From NCBI GenBank assembly GCA_021808055.1, contig JAKBCH010000003.1, positions 14,831 through 78,830 on the forward strand: a stretch of 64,000 nt of DNA. The letters run 5' to 3'. The position numbers were made by a program, and so were the translations under genes. Shown here one piece after another: positions 55,561-64,000 of this stretch. The notes below the pieces were generated by a model that was not told the origin of the DNA, searched no databases, and saw only the letters and a list, made by a program, of their open reading frames with translations. This stretch comes from Pseudomonadota bacterium. Its GTDB lineage: Bacteria; Pseudomonadota; Alphaproteobacteria; Acetobacterales; Acetobacteraceae. Numbering within the stretch: position 1 is the first letter of the stretch; every line of letters begins with the position of its first letter.

Positions 55561-57774
55561 TCAGCCGAACTTGTTGGATTTTGGAAAGCCGCTTGGCGGC
55601 AACCGTCCGGCAGACGCCCTGGCGCCCAGCCATTCGGTAAGCTTCTGCTCGGTCCGCACGCGCTCACCAATGCTCCAGCTCAAACCATCCTTCAACGTGA
55701 ACACCTTGGCGTCCGACAGCCCGCCATCTTTATATTTCTGCAACTGTACGCCTGCCCCGCGCGGCATTTCCGGCAGTTGGTCCAGCGGAAACACCAGCAA
55801 TTTGCGATTTTGCCCCACCACGGCGACATGATCTCCATTGGCAGGCATACAAACCGACCATTCCTCACCAGGCTTCAGAGTCAGAATCGTCTTGCCGGCC
55901 CGACGTTCAGAGGCCAGCTCCGCCCCCGGCAGAACAAAACCTCGCCCAGAAGAAGACGCCACCAGATATTTCTGCGCCAAATCCGGCACAAACAACATCA
56001 GCACGCCATCCTCATTGGCCAGTTCCACCATCAACCGAATCGCCTGGCCGTCGCCGCGTCCGCGCGGGATATCCGCCGCCTTCAGGGTATAGACACGCCC
56101 ATTGGTGCCAAGAAGGGCAATTTTATCTGTCGACTGGCAGGGCAACAGCGCGAAAAGCTTATCGCCCTCTTTAAACTTCAATTCCGCGCCATCGGCTAGA
56201 TGCCCTTTCTGCGCGCGTATCCAGCCCTTTTCGGAAAGAATGATGGTAATCGGTTCACGCTCCACCAGCGCCTCGGCAACAATTTCCACCACCGGCGCTG
56301 CTGCGGAAATTTTCGTCCGCCGCGCGCCCAGCGGCCCCGCGCCGAATTTCTCCCGTACCTCGGCAATTTCCTCGCTGATTTTTGCCCAGCGCTTGGCTTC
56401 ATCCTTCAGCAGTGCCTGCAAGCCCTTCTGTTCGGCCGAGAGCTTCTTATGCTCATTGCGGATTTCCATTTCTTCCAGCTTACGTAAAGCGCGCAGCCGC
56501 ATGTTCAGAATCGCCTCGGCCTGCACATCAGACAGCTCAAAAGCCGCCATCAACTGCTCCTTCGGCTTATCCTCAAAGCGGATAATCCTGATCACTTCAT
56601 CAAGATTCAAGAAAACCTTGATATAACCATCGAGAATTTCAAGGCGGCGAATAATCGCCTCCAGCCGGTGGTTGGAGCGGCGCACCAGCACCTCTTGCCG
56701 GTGGTCGAGCCAGGCGCGCAAAATCGCCTTCAGCCCCATCACCTTCGGCGTGCGGCCGCCATCCAGCACGTTCATGTTGAGTGCGAAACGCGATTCCAGC
56801 TGCGTGGCCCGGAACAGCGAGGCCATCAGCATATCCGCATCCACCGTGCGGCTCTTGGGCTCTAGCACAAGCCTGATATGCTCGGCACTTTCATCGCGGA
56901 TATCGCCCAGCAGCGGCAACTTCTTTTCCGTCAGTAGAATCGCGATCTGCTCCACTAGGCGCGATTTCTGCACCTGGTACGGAATTTCGGTAATCACGAT
57001 ATTCCAGGTGCCGTGCTTGCCCTCTTCCTTCTGCCATTTCGCACGAGTACGCAGAGAGCCGCGTCCGGTTTCATAGGCATTCAGAATCGTCTCGCGATCC
57101 TCCACCAGCTCCCCGCCAGTCGGGAAATCAGGCCCCTTCAGATGTTTCAGCAAATCCGCCGTGCTGGAATCGGGGTTTGCGATAAGATGCAAAGCCGCCG
57201 CGCAAACTTCCCCGGCATTATGCGGCGGGATAGAGGTGGCCATCCCAACTGCAATGCCGCTGGCGCCATTGGCCAGCAGGTTTGGGAAGGCACCGGGCAG
57301 CACCATCGGCTCCTGCTCCTCACCGTCATAGGTCAGGCGGAAATCAACCGCGTTCTCGTCGATGCCGCGCAGCAGAAATTCCGCGATCTCGGTCAGCCGC
57401 GATTCGGTATAGCGCATCGCCGCGGCGTTATCGCCATCGACATTGCCGAAATTGCCCTGCCCCTCGATCAACGGGTAGCGGGACGAAAAATCCTGTGCCA
57501 GCCGCACCAGCGCCTCGTAGATGGAACTATCGCCATGCGGGTGGAACTTGCCCATCACGTCGCCCACCACGCGGGCGCATTTTTTAAAGCCCGAGCGCGG
57601 GTCCAGCTTCAACTGATGCATGGCGTAGATCAACCGCCGATGCACAGGCTTCAACCCATCGCGCACATCCGGCAGCGAGCGAGACATGATGGTGGACAGC
57701 GCATAGGCCAGGTAACGCTCAGAAAGCGCATTCCCGAGTGCCAGATCTTCTACCCGCCCGAAATCATCCGGCAT
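55561..57774 (-). CDS. parC: DNA topoisomerase IV subunit A
   Basis: Decatenates daughter chromosomes with ParE. The 737-residue protein has the type II topoisomerase breakage domain: [17 protein letters not shown] (about 35), [21 protein letters not shown] split near 65-85, and the catalytic Tyr in [12 protein letters not shown] (about 120). [17 protein letters not shown] follows. The C-terminal domain is reduced, and no GyrA box QRRGG(K/R)G is seen, which favours ParC over GyrA. It overlaps recO by 11 bp. Confidence 0.94.
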   Translation of the reverse strand: MPDDFGRVEDLALGNALSERYLAYALSTIMSRSLPDVRDGLKPVHRRLIYAMHQLKLDPRSGFKKCARVVGDVMGKFHPHGDSSIYEALVRLAQDFSSRYPLIEGQGNFGNVDGDNAAAMRYTESRLTEIAEFLLRGIDENAVDFRLTYDGEEQEPMVLPGAFPNLLANGASGIAVGMATSIPPHNAGEVCAAALHLIANPDSSTADLLKHLKGPDFPTGGELVEDRETILNAYETGRGSLRTRAKWQKEEGKHGTWNIVITEIPYQVQKSRLVEQIAILLTEKKLPLLGDIRDESAEHIRLVLEPKSRTVDADMLMASLFRATQLESRFALNMNVLDGGRTPKVMGLKAILRAWLDHRQEVLVRRSNHRLEAIIRRLEILDGYIKVFLNLDEVIRIIRFEDKPKEQLMAAFELSDVQAEAILNMRLRALRKLEEMEIRNEHKKLSAEQKGLQALLKDEAKRWAKISEEIAEVREKFGAGPLGARRTKISAAAPVVEIVAEALVEREPITIILSEKGWIRAQKGHLADGAELKFKEGDKLFALLPCQSTDKIALLGTNGRVYTLKAADIPRGRGDGQAIRLMVELANEDGVLMLFVPDLAQKYLVASSSGRGFVLPGAELASERRAGKTILTLKPGEEWSVCMPANGDHVAVVGQNRKLLVFPLDQLPEMPRGAGVQLQKYKDGGLSDAKVFTLKDGLSWSIGERVRTEQKLTEWLGARASAGRLPPSGFPKSNKFG

Positions 57775-58504
57775 CGCCGCTATCCTTGTTCTCTAGCCTT
57801 TGGGAGAGTTGCTCATAAAGAGCCTGCCGCGCTTCTGGAAGGGGGCGATGACGCGCGCCGAATACGTCCCGGGCCAGAAAATGCCCGGTGAGACGCAGCG
57901 CGGCGGCACAATCCTTTAACCTCGCCTCGCCACCGCCCAACAAAAATTCAGGGAGGGGCAAAAGTCTTTCTACCCAGTCCCCGGCTTCTGAAAGCGTCAC
58001 CGCTCGGCCGGTACGCGGTGAAACATAGGCGAGCCGGTCATTTCCTCCAGCAGATGAGGAAAAATCCAGCCCGAAGCCAAGCTCACGCAGTAGCACGAGC
58101 TCCCACCGGCATAGCTCTGGCAAAACAAAGCCAGGAATTTCAACACCAGCCAGCAAGCGTAGCAGCCCCTGGAAAGTCTTCGGCACAGCCTCGCGTTCCG
58201 GCAGAGCCTGGGCCGCAAGCTGGCTGGCAGCACGGAGAACCGCGAGGCTTTGCGCATCCTGCATCGCCAATGCCGCCGCCGGGTGCACAAGCTCGGCGCT
58301 ATAGGCCCCCAATTGCTCGGGCAAACGAGCCGTCCAGCGGGCTGAGACGATATTGCCAATCTCCCAAAGCCCGGATTGCCGGCGGGATGCCCCGCCCTTG
58401 GCCAACCCGCGCCGCAGCCCTTCTGGGGTTAGCAGCGTAGCAACAAAATCCCCTTCGCCGTGCACGGCGCGGCCCACAACAATGCCAGGGCCTTCAAATT
58501 CCAT
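57764..58504 (-). CDS. recO: DNA repair protein RecO
   Basis: Recombination mediator loading RecA with RecR. The 246-residue protein has an N-terminal OB fold ([20 protein letters not shown] at the start) and a helical domain with [19 protein letters not shown] near residue 140, typical of RecO. The zinc-finger cysteines of some RecO proteins are not evident. The recO-parC overlap and order are common in Alphaproteobacteria. Confidence 0.94.
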   Translation of the reverse strand: MEFEGPGIVVGRAVHGEGDFVATLLTPEGLRRGLAKGGASRRQSGLWEIGNIVSARWTARLPEQLGAYSAELVHPAAALAMQDAQSLAVLRAASQLAAQALPEREAVPKTFQGLLRLLAGVEIPGFVLPELCRWELVLLRELGFGLDFSSSAGGNDRLAYVSPRTGRAVTLSEAGDWVERLLPLPEFLLGGGEARLKDCAAALRLTGHFLARDVFGARHRPLPEARQALYEQLSQRLENKDSGDAG

Positions 58505-58510
58505 GTGCCT

Positions 58511-59644
58511 TCACCGCAACGCCACCTTGGCGCAGGAAGCCAGAAATCGCGCCGCCACAGGCAATATCTCGTCGTTATAATCGTATGCGGGGTTATGCAG
58601 CCCGGCGCTTTCGCCATTGCCGATCCACGCATAAGCCCCGGGGATATCCGCCAAAAACCGCCCGAAATCCTCCGCCCCCATGGTCGGCTCCATGTCCCTC
58701 CGTAAGGAGAGCCCCGCCGCCTGGGCTGCCGCTACCGCCAATTCAGCCTCCGCAAGAGTATTGCTCGTGGGTGCCAGATCCCCGCCGATCCAAATTTCGG
58801 CCTTCAGCCCAAAGGCTGCGGCAATGCCCTTAGCTGTCTCGGTCAGGCGGCGTTTCAGCAAGTCCATAACATCGGTGGAAAAAGCCCGAATGGTTCCACC
58901 CATTGAGGCACGCTCCGGCACCTGATTCTGCGCTTCACCGGCCTTCAGTGTGCAAGTGGAGATAACCCCAGCATGAAGCTGCGGCAGGTTGCGCGCCACA
59001 ATGCTGTTCACCGCCACAATCAGATGCGCGATTCCCTGCACCGGGTCTACGCAGAGATGCGGCATTCCGGCGTGCCCAGCCTGGCCTTTCAGCGTGATCT
59101 CGAAATTCGCCGCGCCGGCCATAACCGGGCCAGGATGCACCATTACAGTGCCTGTCTCTAGCCCTGGCCAGTTATGATAGCCAAAGATGCGTTCCATAGG
59201 GAACCGTTCAAACAGCCCATCCTCCACCATGGCGTGCGCGCCCTTGAACCCTTCCTCGGCGGGCTGAAACACCAGATGCACTTGGCCTGACCAATCTGGG
59301 TCGTTTTGCAACAGCATCGCCGCCCCCAGCAGAGACGCCGTATGCCCATCATGCCCACAGGCGTGCATCACACCAGGATTTTGGGAGGCATAGGGTTTGC
59401 CCGTGGCCTCGGTTATTGGAAGCGCATCCATATCCGCTCGCAAACCCACAGAACGATTGGAGCCGCCGCGATTCAGGCTGGCCACCACACCATGCCCGCC
59501 AATCCCGGCCTCATAGGGAATGCCCAACTCATCCAACCGGGCACAGACGAACGCTGCCGTTTCGTGCTCCTGGCGTGAAAGTTCTGGGCGCACGTGGAGG
59601 TAATGGCGCCAAATGGTCAATTGCGTCGCGAAATCGTCCGGCAT
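58511..59644 (-). CDS. M20-family amidohydrolase (hippurate/N-acyl amino acid hydrolase type)
   Basis: Dinuclear metal amidase of 377 residues, cytosolic. Metal ligands are visible in MHACGHDGHTASLLG (about residue 95), FQPAEEGFKGAHAM (about 128) and GYHNWPGLETG, with the last His in SAGLHNPAYDYND near the C-terminus. A dimerisation domain lies at about 175-290. Substrate (N-acetyl or benzoyl amino acid) unknown. Start MPDDFATQL with GGAG upstream. It lies 6 bp upstream of recO. Confidence 0.9.
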   Translation of the reverse strand: MPDDFATQLTIWRHYLHVRPELSRQEHETAAFVCARLDELGIPYEAGIGGHGVVASLNRGGSNRSVGLRADMDALPITEATGKPYASQNPGVMHACGHDGHTASLLGAAMLLQNDPDWSGQVHLVFQPAEEGFKGAHAMVEDGLFERFPMERIFGYHNWPGLETGTVMVHPGPVMAGAANFEITLKGQAGHAGMPHLCVDPVQGIAHLIVAVNSIVARNLPQLHAGVISTCTLKAGEAQNQVPERASMGGTIRAFSTDVMDLLKRRLTETAKGIAAAFGLKAEIWIGGDLAPTSNTLAEAELAVAAAQAAGLSLRRDMEPTMGAEDFGRFLADIPGAYAWIGNGESAGLHNPAYDYNDEILPVAARFLASCAKVALR

Positions 59645-59654
59645 CGCGCTCTCC

Positions 59655-60362
59655 TTAATCCGCCACGGCCATGGCAAGATAATTCACCGAGAGGTCTCGG
59701 CTTACCTTGAACCCGCCCTGCAACGGCAAATAGCTAAGCCCCGCCGTGTCAGTAAGGCGCAAACCCGCCGCGCGGCACAGCCCCCCCAGCTCCACCGGGG
59801 TTATGAATTTCTTCCACTCATGGGTGCCCACGGGCAGCAAGCGCAACATATACTCTGCCCCGATTTTCGCCACCGCATAGGATTTAGGCGTGCGGTTAAG
59901 CGTGGAGATGAATAATAAGCCCCCCGGGGCCAGCAAGGCCCGCAGGCTGGCCAGAAACGCCGCGGGATCAGCCACATGCTCGATGATTTCCAGCGCCGTC
60001 ACCACCTCGAATTTTGTGCCTTCGTTCGCCAGCTCCTCCGCGGTACCCTGCCTATAGGTCAGGTTCAGCCCTTGCCCCTCGGCATGGGCGCGCGCCGCGG
60101 CAACCACCTCCGCTCCGGCATCCACTCCGGTTACAGTGAATCCATCTTTCGCCAGCGCTTCAGCTAGCAGCCCCGCCCCGCAGCCGACATCCAGTACCGC
60201 CGCGCCAGTCTCAAAACGCCGCCTTATCCGCTCCGCCACCCAGGCGGCACGCGGCAGATTCATCATATGCAATGGCCGCATCGGACCGTGCGGGTCCCAC
60301 CAATTGGCCGCCAGCGCGTCGAACCGCGCAATTTCTTCCTCTATAACCGACCCTTGGCTCAT
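59655..60362 (-). CDS. ubiG: Ubiquinone biosynthesis O-methyltransferase UbiG
   Basis: SAM-dependent enzyme for both O-methylations in ubiquinone synthesis. The N-terminus contains ARFDALAANWWDPHGPMRPLH, typical of UbiG. Motif I VLDVGCGAGLLAEALA is near residue 60 and EIIEHVADPAAFL near 130. The 235-residue length is normal. Divergent from lysC, the standard ubiG-lysC arrangement in Alphaproteobacteria. Confidence 0.96.
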   Translation of the reverse strand: MSQGSVIEEEIARFDALAANWWDPHGPMRPLHMMNLPRAAWVAERIRRRFETGAAVLDVGCGAGLLAEALAKDGFTVTGVDAGAEVVAAARAHAEGQGLNLTYRQGTAEELANEGTKFEVVTALEIIEHVADPAAFLASLRALLAPGGLLFISTLNRTPKSYAVAKIGAEYMLRLLPVGTHEWKKFITPVELGGLCRAAGLRLTDTAGLSYLPLQGGFKVSRDLSVNYLAMAVAD

Positions 60363-60436
60363 TGCTCAAACCTTGCTCCGCCGCTATGTGACGCCCCTGC
60401 CCGCTTTCCACAAGGCTTTTGGTAATCAGGTTTAAC

Positions 60437-61651
60437 ATGGCGCGTATCGTGATGAAATTTGGCGGCACCTCTGTCGCCGATCTGGACCGGATCAGAAATG
60501 TAGCCGGGCGGGTCAAGGCTGAGATCGACAAAGGGAACGAAGTTGCCGTCGTCGTCTCCGCAATGTCTGGTGTTACCAATCAGTTGGTCGGCTATTGCCA
60601 GTCCCTCTCGCCGTTATTCGACGCGCGGGAATATGACGCAGTTGTCTCCACTGGGGAGAACGTCACCGCTGGTTTGGTGGCAATCGCCCTTCAGGAATTG
60701 GGGCAGGAAGCCCGGTCCTGGCAGGGCTGGCAAGTGGCGGTGGAGACCGATGGTGAGCACGGTAAGGCCCGTATCGAGAGCATCGAGGGCGATGAGCTGA
60801 TAGAACGCATGAAACAAGGCCAAGTGCCGGTGATGGCAGGTTTCCAGGGCATAGGCCCTGATAACCGCGTCACTACTTTGGGGCGCGGCGGATCGGATAC
60901 TTCGGCTGTGGCGCTGGCCGCGGCACTTAAAGCCGACCAGTGCGACATTTATACCGACGTGGACGGGGTCTACACTACCGACCCGCGGATTGTTCCAAAT
61001 GCCAAGAAACTGAGTAAGATCACCTACGAGGAGATGCTTGAACTCGCCTCCGTGGGTGCGAAAGTATTACAAACCCGCTCGGTGGAACTGGCGATGAAAG
61101 AGCGTGTGCGCGTGCAGGTGCTCTCCAGCTTCGCGGATATACCGGGTACCCTGGTTGTTGATGAGGAAGAGGTCGTGGAAAAGGAAATTGTCGCCGGTAT
61201 CGCCTATTCGCGAGACGAAGCCAAAGTCACCGTACGCCGCGTGCCGGACCGCCCCGGCATCGCCGCCGCTGTGTTCGTACCGCTGTCGGATGCGAATATC
61301 AATGTCGACATGATCGTGCAGAATGTCTCTGCAGACGGTACGACCGATATGACCTTCACGGTCGGCAAAACAGACATGGCACGCGCCCTGCAAACGCTGG
61401 AACAGGCCAAGACTGACATCGGCTTTTCCGAAATCATCTCGGATTCGAACGTGGCAAAGCTCTCGGTCGTCGGTGTGGGTATGCGCTCCCATGCGGGCGT
61501 CGCGAGCACGATGTTCAAGACGCTGGCTGATCGCGGCATCAATATCCAGGCCATCACCACCTCGGAGATCAAGGTCTCGGTGCTGGTTGGTGGTGAATAT
61601 ACCGAGCTTGCGGTGCGGGCCTTGCATACAGCCTACGGCCTAGATGCTTGA
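60437..61651 (+). CDS. lysC: Aspartokinase LysC
   Basis: Phosphorylates aspartate, the first step to lysine, threonine and methionine. The 404-residue protein has the kinase domain starting MARIVMKFGGTSV, then STGENVTAGLVAIAL, GFQGIGPDN and TTLGRGGSDTSAVALAA, and two C-terminal ACT domains (about 265-400) that sense lysine/threonine. The single-polypeptide size fits the Corynebacterium/alphaproteobacterial class; whether an internal start makes a beta subunit is not shown. Confidence 0.97.
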   Translation: MARIVMKFGGTSVADLDRIRNVAGRVKAEIDKGNEVAVVVSAMSGVTNQLVGYCQSLSPLFDAREYDAVVSTGENVTAGLVAIALQELGQEARSWQGWQVAVETDGEHGKARIESIEGDELIERMKQGQVPVMAGFQGIGPDNRVTTLGRGGSDTSAVALAAALKADQCDIYTDVDGVYTTDPRIVPNAKKLSKITYEEMLELASVGAKVLQTRSVELAMKERVRVQVLSSFADIPGTLVVDEEEVVEKEIVAGIAYSRDEAKVTVRRVPDRPGIAAAVFVPLSDANINVDMIVQNVSADGTTDMTFTVGKTDMARALQTLEQAKTDIGFSEIISDSNVAKLSVVGVGMRSHAGVASTMFKTLADRGINIQAITTSEIKVSVLVGGEYTELAVRALHTAYGLDA

Positions 61652-62687
61652 CGCGATGAACCAGACAACCGCCGCGACCGAACGGCTTGATGCCCTACAA
61701 AAACGTGGTGCCGATTTTTTAGGTACGCGCTACGCCATTCTCGGCGGCGCGATGAGCTGGGTGTCTGAACGACATCTCGTTTCAGCTATCTCCAACGCCG
61801 GCGGGTTCGGCGTCATTGCCTGCGGTGCCATGCCTCCAGCGTTGCTGGAAAAAGAAATCGAGGCCACCAAGGCGCTGACCGATAAGCCCTTTGGCGTGAA
61901 CCTGATCACCATGCATCCGCAACTGGACGAGCTGGTGCAAGTTTGCGTACGCCAGGGGGTTAGCCATGTGGTGTTTGCAGGTGGCATTCCCTCTTCCACC
62001 CATATTAAAGCCGCCAAGGATGGCGGTGCCAAAATCATCGCCTTTGCACCTGCACTTGTGTTAGCTAAGCGATTGATTAAATCTGGCGCTGATGCGCTGG
62101 TGATTGAAGGGTCGGAAGCGGGCGGACATATCGGCCCGGTCTCGCTCACCGTGCTGGCACAGGAAATCCTGCCCGTAATTACTGAAGTGCCCGTATTTGT
62201 GGCGGGCGGCCTCGGCCGGGGTGAGGCGATTCTAGCTTATCTCGAAATGGGCGCTTCGGGCGTGCAGCTTGGCACATTGTTCGCCGCCGCTTCGGAAAGC
62301 ATCGCACACGATAATTTCAAGAAAGCCTTTATCCGCGCTGCCGCCCGTGATGCGCTGCCTTCCGTGCAGATTGATGAACGCTTCCCGGTCATTCCCGTGC
62401 GCGGTTTGGTGAACGAGGGCACAAAACGGTTCATGCGCCATCAAAGCGAGGTGCTGGCGCGCTTTACCTCCGGCTCATTAGACAAAACAGCCGCCCAATT
62501 GGAGATCGAACATTTCTGGGCTGGCGCGTTGCGCCGCGCAGTGATCGACGGTGATGTAGAGAACGGCTCCGTAATGGCGGGCCAGTCGGTGGGCATGGTT
62601 ACTTCTGTGCAACCGGTGGCGGAGGTCATCGCAGCATTGTGGGCCCAAGCCATCGCCGCCATGGTGGCGCGTGGCACAAGAACCTAA
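61644..62687 (+). CDS. Nitronate monooxygenase-like FMN protein
   Basis: TIM-barrel flavoprotein of 347 residues related to 2-nitropropane dioxygenase/nitronate monooxygenase and enoyl-ACP reductase FabK. The FMN region is seen as GADALVIEGSEAGGHIGPVS (about 152-171), VFVAGGLGRGEAILAYLEMGASGVQLGT follows in parts, and AISNAGGFGVIACG is near residue 50. It starts inside the lysC end (8-bp overlap; a second ATG at 61656 is also possible) and its end overlaps ptsP by 17 bp. The substrate is unknown. Confidence 0.85.
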   Translation: MLDAMNQTTAATERLDALQKRGADFLGTRYAILGGAMSWVSERHLVSAISNAGGFGVIACGAMPPALLEKEIEATKALTDKPFGVNLITMHPQLDELVQVCVRQGVSHVVFAGGIPSSTHIKAAKDGGAKIIAFAPALVLAKRLIKSGADALVIEGSEAGGHIGPVSLTVLAQEILPVITEVPVFVAGGLGRGEAILAYLEMGASGVQLGTLFAAASESIAHDNFKKAFIRAAARDALPSVQIDERFPVIPVRGLVNEGTKRFMRHQSEVLARFTSGSLDKTAAQLEIEHFWAGALRRAVIDGDVENGSVMAGQSVGMVTSVQPVAEVIAALWAQAIAAMVARGTRT

Positions 62688-64000
62688 CGCCCCCGCCACG
62701 CCGCCGCGCAGGCGAAAAAAGCCGAAATTCGGCGATACCCGGCATTTGTTTGCCGCACTCCGGGAGCATTTGGCCGCCGGTACAGCCTCCCTGCCTGATT
62801 TTGCAAAGCTGGTAGCAGAGGGGCTCGTTGCGGATGCCTCGGTTATCTACGTTACCCGCCATGGCGAGCTTCTGGAACTCGCCGCCACGCATGGGCTAAA
62901 TGTCTCTGCTGTCGGTCGCACCAGGTTGCGGGTCGGCGAAGGGATTATCGGCCTCGCCGCGGCGTCTGGCGATGTGCTTAATCTGCCGGACGCACAGAAC
63001 CACCCCCGTTTCGTCTTCCGTGCCGAAACAGGTGAACAGGACATGGCTTCCATGCTGGCGGTGCCAGTGAAGCGCGCCGGGCGCACACTGGGTGTGATTT
63101 CGGTGATGTCTCGGCAAGTTCGCATCTATGCGCCTGTCGAGGTGGAGTCATTGGCGACGGTGGCCATGCTGCTGGCCGAAATTCTGGCCCGCGCCGGGGC
63201 AACGGATGTTGGCGATGAAGGCTTCTCCGAAACCCTGCCGCGCCGCTATGGCGGGCATGTAATCTCTGCTGGGATCGTCCGCGGTAAGGTGCTGGCTTAT
63301 GGCGCCGCCGCTCCCATCGCCAAGCTGCTGACTGAAGACACCGAAGCTGAATTATCGCGGCTGGATACTGCGGTGGAAGCCGCCAATAAGACACTGGACG
63401 GGCTAATTACCGCCAACATGCCCGGGGGCAATGCCTCGCGGGATGTGCTGGAAGCCTACCGCATGGTGGCGCAAAGCTCAGGTTGGCTGGCTCAGGTACG
63501 CGCCGCCATCGCGGATGGGCTCACCGCCGAAACCGCCGTAGACAAAATCGCCCGCCAGTTACGTGAGCGGATGCGCCGCGTGGCGGACCCTTATCTACGC
63601 GAACGCCTGGCGGATATTGAAGATATGGTCGGGCGGCTGATGGTCGCGCTTGGCGGCATGGCACCCAAGCCGGAGCGCGCGGATGGCATGATCCTGATCG
63701 TGCGCCGCCTGGGCCCGGCTGATTTGCTGGACTGGCACACACGCGGGGTTGCCGGATTCGTAATTGAGGAAGCCAGTGCCTCCGGCCATGCCGCCATCCT
63801 GGCCCGCGCCCTCTCCATCCCCGCTTTGCAGGTGGAACGCGGCGCGGTGGAAGCGGCGGTGGAAGGTGAGCTGGCCTTGTTGGATGCCGAGGAAGGCACA
63901 CTGGTGCTGCGACCGGAACCTGAGGTACTCCAGGTTTACGACCGCGCCTTGGCCGCCCGTAACGAACGTGCCGTTGCACTCGCCAGCTACCGCGACGTGC
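62671..64000 (+). CDS. ptsP: PEP-protein phosphotransferase PtsP (nitrogen PTS EI), partial
   Basis: First enzyme of the regulatory PTS(Ntr). It runs off the right edge; 443 codons are visible. The N-terminal GAF domain (about residues 20-165) has DASVIYVTRHGELLELAATH and VGEGIIGLAAASGDVLNLPD. The EI N-domain follows with GIVRGKVLAYG, and the phosphorylatable His is in SGHAAILARALSIPAL (about 375). The start is a GTG reading VAQEPNAPATPPRRRKKPKF. The PEP-binding barrel lies outside the window. Confidence 0.92.
   Translation, partial: MAQEPNAPATPPRRRKKPKFGDTRHLFAALREHLAAGTASLPDFAKLVAEGLVADASVIYVTRHGELLELAATHGLNVSAVGRTRLRVGEGIIGLAAASGDVLNLPDAQNHPRFVFRAETGEQDMASMLAVPVKRAGRTLGVISVMSRQVRIYAPVEVESLATVAMLLAEILARAGATDVGDEGFSETLPRRYGGHVISAGIVRGKVLAYGAAAPIAKLLTEDTEAELSRLDTAVEAANKTLDGLITANMPGGNASRDVLEAYRMVAQSSGWLAQVRAAIADGLTAETAVDKIARQLRERMRRVADPYLRERLADIEDMVGRLMVALGGMAPKPERADGMILIVRRLGPADLLDWHTRGVAGFVIEEASASGHAAILARALSIPALQVERGAVEAAVEGELALLDAEEGTLVLRPEPEVLQVYDRALAARNERAVALASYRDV

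Overview
This window looks like core chromosome of an alphaproteobacterium, most likely an acetic-acid-bacterium relative (Acetobacteraceae/Rhodospirillales). The base composition is GC-rich and genes are packed, with many 1-17 bp overlaps and frequent GTG/TTG starts. Several gene orders are typical of Alphaproteobacteria: rpsB-tsf-pyrH-frr-uppS-cdsA-dxr-rseP-bamA-skp-lpxD-fabZ, yebC-ruvC-ruvA-ruvB-ybgC-tolQRAB, amiC-mrcA...prfB and ubiG-lysC...ptsP. The genus assignment is inference. No insertion sequence, prophage, CRISPR array or rRNA operon was seen.

Layout. (1) 1-11.4 kb, minus strand: one long translation/envelope operon from rpsB to the cut fabZ. It covers ribosome (S2, EF-Ts, RRF), UMP kinase, undecaprenyl-PP and CDP-DAG synthesis, MEP isoprenoid synthesis, the RseP protease, BamA/Skp outer-membrane assembly and lipid A acylation. 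A promoter upstream of rpsB and a terminator after tolB separate it from the next unit. (2) 11.5-18.8 kb, minus strand: yebC, ruvC, ruvA, a small unknown membrane protein, ruvB, ybgC, tolQ, tolR, tolA, tolB; pal is not present. A large soluble hybrid histidine kinase lies upstream. (3) 22-27.7 kb: tRNA-Val, aconitase, divergent ccmAB, an MFS carrier and tRNA-Pro. (4) 27.8-37.4 kb: amidase and PBP1A, then a block with a molybdopterin oxidoreductase/cytochrome b pair, a Met/Ser/Asn/Gly repeat protein, a peroxiredoxin-LysR pair and an ArnT-like glycosyltransferase, followed by prfB with its programmed +1 frameshift. (5) 37.4-43.2 kb: Hsp20 with a sigma-32-type promoter and a possible RNA thermometer, a PrsW-like protease, cydDC and panC. 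(6) 43.2-44.7 kb: AT-richer stretch of three small exported Pro/Thr-rich proteins, one with a stop codon in its signal peptide. (7) 44.7-53.5 kb: guaB, a 683-aa HAD protein, rlmE, a Ppx/GppA phosphatase, tRNA-Gln, a DUF1348-TetR pair with a perfect palindrome upstream, corA, sufE and a small Trp/His-repeat protein. (8) 53.5-64 kb: FUSC transporter, parC, recO, an M20 amidohydrolase, ubiG, then lysC, a nitronate-monooxygenase-like gene and the start of ptsP.

Most genes are housekeeping. The points most worth following up are: two genes whose only sensible start codon is non-canonical (ccmA with CTG, the peroxiredoxin with ATC); the unknown membrane protein translationally coupled between ruvA and ruvB; the hsp20 leader; the prfB recoding site; and the small exported-protein cluster. 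I did not see a clearly new multi-gene system.
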